From an uncultured Bartonella sp. (lineage in GTDB: Bacteria > Pseudomonadota > Alphaproteobacteria > Rhizobiales > Rhizobiaceae), in the NCBI GenBank assembly GCA_945285915.1, contig CALYQL010000013.1:1-64000 (forward strand): DNA of 64,000 nt, given 5' to 3'. A model generated the notes under the pieces. It worked only from the letters and a program-made list of their open reading frames with translations. It made no database searches and was not told the DNA's origin. Positions 19,423 through 27,275 of the stretch are shown one piece after another (the stretch's first letter is position 1; each line of letters opens with the position of its first letter). The translations under genes were made by a program, and so were the position numbers.

Positions 19423-20328
19423 GTGGCTGCGCCTTTGGATTGGGATAAATTAAGAATTTTCCATGCAGCGGCAGAAGCAGGGTCTTTTACCCACGCAGCG
19501 CAAACGTTGCATATGTCCCAATCGGCTATTTCACGACAGGTTTCTGCTCTTGAACAGGATGTCGGAGTTCCTTTATTTCAACGCCATGCACGTGGACTTA
19601 TCATGACGGAGCAGGGGGAGATTCTGTTTCGTACCGCGCATGATGTGCTGATGAAGCTTGAAAATGTCCGTTCCAAGTTAAGTGAAAGCCGTGAAAAACC
19701 TACTGGACATCTTTGTGTTACGACAACTTTCGGCATGGGGTCGGGGTGGCTTGCTGCGAGAATGCCGGAATTTCTCAATCTCTATCCTGATATTCAAATT
19801 CAACTATTGCTTGATGATGAGGAACTTGACTTAACAATGCGCCATGCCGATTGCGCATTGCGATTACGCCAGCCGCAGCAACCTGATTTGATTCAACGTC
19901 GGCTCTTTACGGTTCATATGCACGTTTATGCCTCGGCAAGTTACATTGCCAATTATGGTAAGCCTACGGAGCTGGAGGATTTGGATGATCACCGTATTAT
20001 TTCATTTGGTGAGCCTGTTCCAAGTTATTTATCAGGGTTGAATTGGTTGGAATCAGCAGGAAGAAACGACGGTTCTGTTCGTGTTCCTACTTTGCAGATA
20101 AACAATGTTCTCTCAATCAAGAAGGCAACGCTTAACAATCTCGGTATTGCTGTTTTGCCGGATTATATCGTGAGTGAAAGCGATAATCTGATTAAACTAT
20201 TTCCTGATGTTACTGAGATTCCATCATTTGATACGTTTTTCTGTTATCCTGATGCGTTGAAGAATTCGGCAAAATTGCACGCTTTTCGTGATTATATTTT
20301 TGCAAAAGCAAGAAACTGGTCATATTGA
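19423..20328 (+). CDS. vtlR: LysR-family regulator, VtlR/LsrB type
   Basis: 301 aa from GTG 19423, which has AAGAGGAG eight bases upstream and aligns with LsrB N-termini (xxLDWDKLRIFHAAAEAGSFTHAA). An earlier GTG at 19414 lies within that site. N-terminal LysR HTH (residues 8-66, LDWDKLRIFHAAAEAG through VGVPLFQRHARGL), then a PBP2-type effector domain. Two arguments support the VtlR/LsrB identity: the N-terminal sequence, and the order trxB - lysR - AbcR sRNA - aminotransferase, which matches Brucella and Sinorhizobium. In Brucella abortus VtlR activates abcR2 and small-protein genes and is needed for virulence. Effector unknown. Confidence 0.87.
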   Translation: MAAPLDWDKLRIFHAAAEAGSFTHAAQTLHMSQSAISRQVSALEQDVGVPLFQRHARGLIMTEQGEILFRTAHDVLMKLENVRSKLSESREKPTGHLCVTTTFGMGSGWLAARMPEFLNLYPDIQIQLLLDDEELDLTMRHADCALRLRQPQQPDLIQRRLFTVHMHVYASASYIANYGKPTELEDLDDHRIISFGEPVPSYLSGLNWLESAGRNDGSVRVPTLQINNVLSIKKATLNNLGIAVLPDYIVSESDNLIKLFPDVTEIPSFDTFFCYPDALKNSAKLHAFRDYIFAKARNWSY

Positions 20329-20682
20329 GCCTCTTGTATCACATATCCCAAATTAGCTGTTTTAGACAATTATCCATGGCGAAATTCCAAAGTCCAATCG
20401 GGTTTTAAGCGTTAGAGCTGTGTTAATCGCGGTTAAGCGATTCGATATGGGGTATGATTGCCGCATATCCCGTGGGATAATTTAACATATTTACGACTAA
20501 ATGTTTCATTTTAGTACATATTGTATGTCTAATTTTTGTTCGAAAATTTAAGATGTAAAAATCGCGTTGTAGCTTCTATGCTTCCAAGTCATAGCTCATT
20601 TAAAATACTTTTAATAAGTGTTTGTTATTTAAGATTAAAATTAAATTTTTAAGAAGATTTCTAAAAAAAAATATAGTGAGCT
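20329..20682. other. AT-rich spacer between vtlR and the AbcR-type sRNA
   Basis: About 350 bases, very AT-rich toward its right end. I see no gene. A second AbcR copy, found in tandem in some rhizobia, is not visible here. Confidence 0.5.
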
Positions 20683-20697
20683 ATGCATATTGTGCAT
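20683..20697 (+). promoter_or_regulatory. T-N11-A dyad, candidate VtlR binding site
   Basis: ATGCATATTGTGCAT is an interrupted palindrome (ATGCA / TGCAT) containing the LysR-type T-N11-A signature. It lies about 60 bases before the likely start of the AbcR-type sRNA, the right place for a LysR activator. The link to the adjacent VtlR-like gene is inference. Confidence 0.5.
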
Positions 20698-20749
20698 GGC
20701 TGGCTTGCTTAAAATTTGATTGTTTAATGCCTAAAAAAAATGCATAACC

Positions 20750-20878
20750 AGCTCATCTCAAGAGGACGTCTCCTCCCATTGCGTTTCTTGAGTGTTCCCC
20801 TCTGGAGGTTTTATCAGATTGACTTTAGTCTCTGAATACCTTCAAACTTTAGCCGGACATTTGTCCGGCTTTTTTTTT
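20750..20878 (+). ncRNA. abcR: AbcR-type trans-acting small RNA (alpha-r15 family)
   Basis: About 125 nt; the 5' end is approximate. First hairpin: CTCAAGA (20757-20763) pairs with TCTTGAG (20786-20792) and presents the loop CGTCTCCTCCCATTGCG. It is followed by a single-stranded stretch GTTCCCCTCTGG and then a strong intrinsic terminator. Both pyrimidine stretches are anti-Shine-Dalgarno sequences, the hallmark of AbcR sRNAs, which bind Hfq and repress many ABC-transporter mRNAs. The location between an LsrB/VtlR-type gene and an aspartate aminotransferase is the known abcR locus in rhizobia. No protein is supported here. Confidence 0.82.
20851..20878 (+). terminator. Intrinsic terminator of the AbcR-type sRNA
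   Basis: Eight-bp stem AGCCGGAC / GTCCGGCT with a four-base loop and eight or more Ts directly after. This is the Hfq-dependent sRNA type of terminator. Confidence 0.9.
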
Positions 20879-21222
20879 GCTTGTTTTTACTTTTATAAAG
20901 CTGCCGATGGCATTGCTATGATGATTAAGGCATCGGCAATATCTTACTATCGTTATTTTATGAACTGGAAGAACAGATAGTTTATCTTTCAATTGTATTT
21001 TTTAATTAATTGAAACACGGATAGTTGATTGCTTGATTGTTCTTGAAATTAAAAAAATAAAAATATCTGAAATGTATTGAATTATATGTTCAATGATCTT
21101 GGTATTTAAAATTTTATTCAAAATAGAAAACGATAAATCTATTGATTATCGAATTTATTATTCTTTGTGTGATGAAACAAAAACAAACTTCATTTGTTAT
21201 TATTTTTAAAGCTAAATAACAA
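20879..21222. other. Very AT-rich spacer
   Basis: About 340 bases between the sRNA and the aminotransferase terminator. No gene, RNA or repeat recognised. One long open frame that begins inside the sRNA is not credible as a gene. Confidence 0.5.
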
Positions 21223-21245
21223 AAAACCGCCATGAAGGCGGTTTT
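21223..21245 (-). terminator. Terminator of the aspartate aminotransferase gene
   Basis: Stem AAAACCGCC / GGCGGTTTT with a five-base loop. The T-run follows on the minus strand. It lies 25 bases past the stop at 21270. Confidence 0.85.
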
Positions 21246-21269
21246 GTTGATTAGTATTCTGACTGCAAC

Positions 21270-22484
<1,215 letters not shown>

Positions 22485-22609
22485 TCAAATAATACTAGCA
22501 ATAGGCAAATGTTTTAGATCTATTACCTTCAATTAAAAGGTATGTCGCAAGCGCATTGAAAGTGCAAGAAGTCTCTAATCAATTTCTTGTTGAGTGGTAG
22601 CAATAACGC

Positions 22610-23044
22610 TTACTGTTGTTTATCAATCCGTTCATAAATGGCATCAAAGCGTTTTTTGGCGACACCAGGCTGTTTGTGATCTCTATAGGACTGTGGCAAA
22701 GAAGCATCGCCAACTTTTACCAGCATTATCATGCCCATGGCATAATGGGGAATGCATTTAATGCCGTAATAGCCGGTCTTATCGAATTTTACTTCCAATT
22801 CTTCATCAATTTTACCTTTGAAAGGCGTTGCGCCTTCCGGAATCATATCATCAATACTTGCAGCATTATGACTTTTCTGTGTGGCAATAAACTTAATACT
22901 ATCACCTGGTTTTATAGCGAGAAAATCAGGCTCGAAAACCATACTTCCAGAGGTTCCCCTATTAAGCATTTTTACTTCATAGGTTTCTGCATGAGCTAAT
23001 GGAATAAATGAAATCATAAATAATAACGCTAAAAATTTTTTCAT
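22610..23044 (-). CDS. Pseudoazurin (blue copper protein)
   Basis: 144 aa with a signal peptide (MKKFLALLFMISFIPLAHA). Type 1 copper ligands are complete: His59 (KSHNA), Cys97, His100 and Met105 in GIKCIPHYAMGM, with pseudoazurin spacing. It is a periplasmic one-electron carrier; in denitrifiers it donates to nitrite or nitrous oxide reductase. No such reductase is seen in the window. Its ATG overlaps the TGA of the upstream ABC ATPase (ATGA), so it is the last, translationally coupled gene of the cobalamin-riboswitch operon. A cupredoxin there is unexpected. The partner is unknown. Confidence 0.93.
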   Translation of the reverse strand: MKKFLALLFMISFIPLAHAETYEVKMLNRGTSGSMVFEPDFLAIKPGDSIKFIATQKSHNAASIDDMIPEGATPFKGKIDEELEVKFDKTGYYGIKCIPHYAMGMIMLVKVGDASLPQSYRDHKQPGVAKKRFDAIYERIDKQQ

Positions 23045-23826
23045 TTTTTATTATCCTCTTTAAGTAAACATGATGGTCTGTAATGTATTGATATAATACC
23101 ATCATCATAATCGGTAATCATTGCCTTTGCATGAAAGATTTTTTCAATTAATTGGCTCGTCAACACGTCTTTTGGTGTTCCTATCGTGACAATTTGACCT
23201 TTATTGAGAACAACAATTCTATCACAAAACATTGCCGCGTGGTTAAGGTCATGCAAGGCGATCATTGTGGTCAGGCCAAGATTACGGACAAGACCAAGAA
23301 TTTCCAATTGATGTCCAATATCCAAATGATTTGTCGGCTCGTCGAGAATAAGCGTTTGTGGTTCTTGTGCAAGCGCTCGTGCGATATGGATACGTTGTTT
23401 TTCACCACCCGACAGGCTGTTCCATAATCGGTTTTCAAAACCAGACAAATTGACTTTCTGTAAGGCATCTTTAAGTGTTTGTTCGTCTTGATCCGACCAT
23501 AAAGAAAATAGTTTTTTATGGGGGAGGCGGCCAATTTCTATTGCATGGTACACCGTGATGTTTTCATAGGTGTCGCTTTGTTGATCGACGTAAGCAATGA
23601 TCTTCGCCAATTGACGCCTTTTAATTTGTGAAAAGGGGGTCCCGTTAAATTCCACCGTGCCCGTTGTTGGCTCTACAAGACCAGCGAAGATTGAAAGTAG
23701 GGAGCTTTTACCAGCACCATTGGGGCCGATAATGCCTAAAACTTCATTATCATTGAGCTGTAACGAGACATCTTTAATGATTGTATGGCCATTTACTTCC
23801 AAATGCAGGTTTGAGCCGCTAATCAC
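23041..23826 (-). CDS. ABC transporter ATP-binding protein, cobalamin/iron-complex type
   Basis: 261 aa single NBD. Walker A GPNGAGKSSLL near residues 34-44, signature LSGGEKQR, Walker B LILDEPTNHLD and H-loop IALHDLNHA all intact. FecE/BtuD-like. Start ATG overlaps the TGA of the permease gene (ATGA). It energises the importer encoded with 23823 and 24848. The upstream cobalamin riboswitch makes corrinoid (or cobalt) the most likely substrate; siderophore or haem are alternatives for this family in general. Confidence 0.92.
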   Translation of the reverse strand: MISGSNLHLEVNGHTIIKDVSLQLNDNEVLGIIGPNGAGKSSLLSIFAGLVEPTTGTVEFNGTPFSQIKRRQLAKIIAYVDQQSDTYENITVYHAIEIGRLPHKKLFSLWSDQDEQTLKDALQKVNLSGFENRLWNSLSGGEKQRIHIARALAQEPQTLILDEPTNHLDIGHQLEILGLVRNLGLTTMIALHDLNHAAMFCDRIVVLNKGQIVTIGTPKDVLTSQLIEKIFHAKAMITDYDDGIISIHYRPSCLLKEDNKK

Positions 23827-24848
23827 GATGAATGACCTTTCTGTCTTAGCAGCAAAACTGCAAATATTGGTGCGCCAATCAAAGCGGTAACAATACCAAC
23901 CGGAAAAACTATTCCAGGAATAATGATACGAGAGATAATATCCGCAGCAATGAGAAATAAAGCCCCCATTAAGGCTGAAGCGGGAATGAGTCTTTGATGT
24001 TTTATTCCAACAATTAATCGGGCAGCGTGAGGCACAACAAGGCCAACAAAACTTATTGTCCCCATGATGGAAACCATAACAGCTGTTAGCAGTGCAACTG
24101 TGGTTATCAATATTATGCTGGTATATTTAACCGATATTCCCAATGATTTTGCCGAACGAGAACCGAAGACAAAAGCGTCGAGAACACGCGAAAAACTCAA
24201 AAATATCAAAAAGGCCAAAACAGTTATTGGAAAAGCCAGAGAAGCGTCACTCCATCTTGCGCCGGATAAATTGCCAATCATCCATGAAAATATATTGGCT
24301 CTTCCTTCAAGAGGGGTGAATATCATTAGGATCAAAGCGGATAGGGCGTTAAATAACATAGCACTTGCGATACCTGCCAGAATAATGGCGGTAGTATTTC
24401 GGCCAGAATAATAAGCAAGAAGGATTACAAACAGAAATGACAAAAGCCCACCGAATAAGGCGCCAGTTGATAGTGATAGAACACCAACGCTAAAGCCGAA
24501 TGCTACAATCATAGCTGCACCTGCTCCAGCTCCCGACGATATTCCTAAAAGATAAGGCTCCGCTAATGGATTGCGTAACAAAGCTTGTAGGGCAACCCCA
24601 CACATTGCAAGACCTGCTCCACAACAGGCACCAACGACAGCACGTGGGATGCGCCACAGCCAGATGACACGGCTGTTGAAAATATCAATATCATATCCCG
24701 CATGCCAAAGCTGATTGGCAATTGTTTTTAGAAAGTCGGAAAACGGAATAGGGGTTTCACCAATTGCCGCACCAGCAACAATTGCTGCTAGCAACACAAA
24801 TATTGCTAGCAGAAAAATGCAAATGGTGCGGCATACTTTAGCAGACAC
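23823..24848 (-). CDS. FecCD/BtuC-type ABC transporter permease
   Basis: 341 aa with about ten membrane helices. FecCD family sequence runs through LWRIPRAVVGACCGAGLAMCGVALQALLRNPLAEPYLLGISSGA region, and GTISFVGLVVPHAARLIVG is the cytoplasmic coupling loop. The start is a GTG overlapping the TAG of the binding-protein gene by one base. It forms the membrane pore of the BtuCDF-like importer. Cobalamin is inferred from the riboswitch 1.5 kb upstream in the same transcript. Confidence 0.92.
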   Translation of the reverse strand: MSAKVCRTICIFLLAIFVLLAAIVAGAAIGETPIPFSDFLKTIANQLWHAGYDIDIFNSRVIWLWRIPRAVVGACCGAGLAMCGVALQALLRNPLAEPYLLGISSGAGAGAAMIVAFGFSVGVLSLSTGALFGGLLSFLFVILLAYYSGRNTTAIILAGIASAMLFNALSALILMIFTPLEGRANIFSWMIGNLSGARWSDASLAFPITVLAFLIFLSFSRVLDAFVFGSRSAKSLGISVKYTSIILITTVALLTAVMVSIMGTISFVGLVVPHAARLIVGIKHQRLIPASALMGALFLIAADIISRIIIPGIVFPVGIVTALIGAPIFAVLLLRQKGHSS

Positions 24849-25882
24849 TATTTATCCAACCCAAGTTTGACAATTGCATCTGCCAGCGTTTCAATGCCGT
24901 CGATTGTTCGCATAGTGGTATTCATGGATTGGACATCCATCACGACAAGTCGATTATTTTCCACCGCAGGCAATAATTTGGTAACGGGGTCATTTTTCAA
25001 ATATTGTTCTTTTATCGCGACGTCATCGGCAGGAAAACGGCGTCTATCCATTTTTGCCAACACAATAATTGTAGGATTTTTCTTGACGATTGTTTCCCAG
25101 CCAACTGTCGGCCATTCGTAATTTGATTCAATAATGTTATTAATACCAAGAATGTTCATGATATAACCCGGAGCACCAAGATTGCCGGCAACATAGGGGT
25201 CTATATCCAAATCGGCACTTGAATACCAGAAAACTGCACTAATCTTGCCTTTTGGCAAACGTTGCACTTTTTCAATAGCGGCGTGTTCTCTATCTTTCAG
25301 TTCCTGAACAAGCTTTTTTCCGCGGTCTGGCACGTTGAAAATGACCGATAGTTCTGTAATCTCCTGATAGATCATGTCCATTGTAAACGGCTTACTGCGT
25401 AAACCATCACTTCCGGCCATATTGTCTTTCCCAACGCAATCTGCGGGTGCAGTATATACGGGAATACCAAATTCGTTGAATTGGTCATAGGTTGCAGAGC
25501 TACCTGCCGGTCCTATTACCCATTCTTGATGGCTTGCAACAAGATCAGGCTTTTCAGCAATTATACTTTCAAAGCTTGGTACATCGTGTGAAAGCACCTT
25601 GACTGTTTTGTTAACAGCCGAAAATTGTAGCAATACATCTGAATACCACAATGCCGTTCCCTTTACCTTGTCTGCCAAACCAAGTGCATACAATATTTCT
25701 GTTGTGTTTTGTCCAACAGAAACAACGCGCGTTGGTGCTTTTGTAAAGGTAATGTCGCGACCGCAATTTTTTAATGTTAACGGGTAACGTGTTTCTTCTG
25801 CTGTGACCGATTGTAAGGCGACAAAAGAAAAGCAAATAGCGATAAATGCGTTGGCAATAAGCTTGGATTTTTTCATAGTCAT
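24848..25882 (-). CDS. Periplasmic binding protein of cobalamin-type ABC importer
   Basis: 344 aa, signal peptide to about residue 28 (MTMKKSKLIANAFIAICFSFVALQSVTAEE; a second ATG is two codons in). Class III periplasmic binding fold: RVVSVGQNTTEILYALGLADKVKGTALWY in the N-lobe, a long helix, and LPAVENNRLVVMD near the end. Related proteins bind corrinoids, siderophores or haem. It is the first conventional gene after the riboswitch. The spacing before its ATG lacks a strong ribosome binding site, so its translation may depend on the preceding small ORF, which ends about 100 bases upstream. Substrate is inferred. Confidence 0.88.
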   Translation of the reverse strand: MTMKKSKLIANAFIAICFSFVALQSVTAEETRYPLTLKNCGRDITFTKAPTRVVSVGQNTTEILYALGLADKVKGTALWYSDVLLQFSAVNKTVKVLSHDVPSFESIIAEKPDLVASHQEWVIGPAGSSATYDQFNEFGIPVYTAPADCVGKDNMAGSDGLRSKPFTMDMIYQEITELSVIFNVPDRGKKLVQELKDREHAAIEKVQRLPKGKISAVFWYSSADLDIDPYVAGNLGAPGYIMNILGINNIIESNYEWPTVGWETIVKKNPTIIVLAKMDRRRFPADDVAIKEQYLKNDPVTKLLPAVENNRLVVMDVQSMNTTMRTIDGIETLADAIVKLGLDK

Positions 25883-25983
25883 TATTTCAAACTTCTATAT
25901 TGAGATGCAATTGTCTTATGCGCACAAGGGCCGCCTAAAAAGACCATTGCATATTTCAGGAAATCTTATGATCTTTTGGGAAA

Positions 25984-26232
25984 TCAGATTGAATTATCTT
26001 GATTGTGCTTAAGGACTTGGCTGTTTTGCACATTGAAAACTGTCAAATCACCGGTTTGCGAATTGCAAACCAAAAAGTTAGTGTTTTGCGAATTGCAAAC
26101 CGAAAAATTAAAGTTTTGCGGATTGCAAACCAAGAAATCAATGTTTTGCGGATTGCAAAACAATAGATCACTATATTCCAAACATAATTGAAGTTTGTTT
26201 GCGCCATTTCGGGCAAATGTAGAATTCTGCAT
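25984..26232 (-). CDS. Small repeat protein ORF in riboswitch leader
   Basis: 82 codons from ATG 26232, preceded by AGGAG with seven bases spacing, one of the better ribosome binding sites in the region (a GTG at 26253 is an alternative). It lies directly downstream of the cobalamin riboswitch aptamer, so that RNA should control it first. Residues ~27-72 are five near-repeats of ten residues with consensus F-L-V-C-N-(P/S)-Q-N-x-(N/D). No signal peptide or membrane helix. Not recognised from any family. The coding repeats coincide with 30-bp DNA repeats that each contain a dyad, so it could equally be a regulatory leader rather than a functional protein. Confidence 0.45.
   Translation of the reverse strand: MQNSTFARNGANKLQLCLEYSDLLFCNPQNIDFLVCNPQNFNFSVCNSQNTNFLVCNSQTGDLTVFNVQNSQVLKHNQDNSI
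26021..26170. repeat. Five 30-bp tandem repeats with internal dyads
   Basis: Exact 30-base period: the TTTGC core begins at 26025, 26055, 26085, 26115 and 26145. Each unit holds an inverted repeat; the best is GGTTTGCGAATTGCAAACC at 26053-26071. The outer copies are degenerate (first and last). As RNA each would form a hairpin; as DNA, thirty bases is close to three helical turns, so the dyads face the same side. Located in the transcribed leader of the cobalamin-type operon. Confidence 0.9.
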
Positions 26233-26282
26233 TAATAATCTCCTCGCACCCACCGTGCTTTAGGTTTCTTTCTAACAAGGGC

Positions 26283-26470
26283 GTTTCCCTTTTTTGACGG
26301 CAGGTCTCCTGGCTCGCGATAAACACACCATCATCAACCTTCCCATGAAATATAGTGGCTTGGGCTTTTGCCCGTAGATGTGGTGCTAGCGCCTACAGTT
26401 GCGGGGGCAGCCACGGATAAAACTCCGATAAGGGTCAGTTTTCCCGTGTTCCCTATTATTCCTCTTAAGA
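26283..26470 (-). ncRNA. Cobalamin (B12) riboswitch
   Basis: On the minus strand, in order: GGGAACACGGGAAAACTGA, then GGCTGCCCCCGCAACTGTA, then AGCCACTA, GGGAAGG, and the B12 box GAGCCAGGAGACCTGCC (26296-26312). These are the conserved elements of the adenosylcobalamin aptamer in the correct order and spacing. The expression platform follows at about 26230-26285, with AAGGG/CCCTT and GCAC/GTGC pairings close to the AGGAG of the small ORF. This suggests translational control, with repression by cobalamin. It controls the minus-strand importer operon. Confidence 0.95.
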
Positions 26471-26631
26471 GACATCTTAAGATGGAACCGTCTAGCGATA
26501 TTTATAGGCAATTTCACGCCGATATCAAGCGGTGTTCAAGACGAGGAAATATTTTATGTGAACTGAAAGAAAGGAATGGCAATATGCTGAGCGACAAATG
26601 GCAATATGTTGACCGAAAATTTATGCCATAG
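26471..26631. other. Promoter region of riboswitch operon
   Basis: About 160 bases between the riboswitch and the csp terminator. The operon promoter should be here. I cannot assign it by eye. Confidence 0.4.
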
Positions 26632-26660
26632 AAAAAGCCCCATTCAAACGAACGGGGCTT
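26632..26660 (-). terminator. Terminator of cold-shock gene at 26769
   Basis: Stem AAGCCCC / GGGGCTT with a 12-base loop. Five Ts follow on the minus strand. Confidence 0.75.
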
Positions 26661-26768
26661 AAAATATCAGAAACAGTCAACAAACTGCTTTAGTGTTTTA
26701 CAACAAACGCATCCAACAAAGTAGATTTTGGCAACAAAGCGGATTTTGGGTTTATTGAAACAGAAATA

Positions 26769-26978
26769 TTAGGCAGCAGCGAGATTGCCTGCTGCTGATT
26801 TGCCTGAACGACGATCCTGAACGATGTCGTAAGAAATTTTTTGACCTTCGTTAAGGGCGCGCATACCTGATTGTTCAACAGCAGAAATATGCACAAACAC
26901 ATCAGCGCCACCATCATCAGGTTGAATAAAGCCAAAACCTTTTGTTGTATTAAACCATTTAACTGTACCAGTAGACAT
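26769..26978 (-). CDS. cspA: Cold-shock domain protein
   Basis: 69 aa. RNP1 KGFGFIQPDDGG and RNP2 DVFVHISAV are intact. ATG 26978 (MSTGTVKWFNTTKG) was chosen on family start and the GGGAG nine bases before it. The tail is Ala/Gly-rich (SGKSAAGNLAAA). RNA chaperone of the CspA family, related to but distinct from the copy at 9065. Divergent from the SbmA-like gene; the long 5' region fits a cold-responsive leader. Confidence 0.92.
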   Translation of the reverse strand: MSTGTVKWFNTTKGFGFIQPDDGGADVFVHISAVEQSGMRALNEGQKISYDIVQDRRSGKSAAGNLAAA

Positions 26979-27275
26979 AGGAAACTCCCTAAATAAATAA
27001 TTGAAATCGACATATGTGATATGTCGACATGAGGTAGATCGAAATTTTGAAAGGGGAGTTTCGTATAAAGTGCTTTGCACAAAGGTAGAAAGTCGCGCAA
27101 CCGAAAAATCGATATGCACCTCATTATATGTTCATATCAATAAAAGCAAGTATTATTCACATTAAATTTGCAAGACGTTCTTGCTTTTGCCATTTTGATT
27201 GCCGACACTAAATAAAATTATGATCGCGGCAGGATCAAGGTGTAAGAATGTGATTGTCGCATAGGGGTGGAAGTT

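Noticed and set aside
20792-20980. Open frame of about 62 codons overlapping the sRNA terminator
   Set aside because: It begins inside the AbcR-type RNA, runs through the terminator hairpin and T-run, and has no family resemblance.
25984-26191. Repeat array as a CRISPR
   Set aside because: The 30-base units are contiguous with no unique spacers, and no cas gene is near. It is a simple tandem array.
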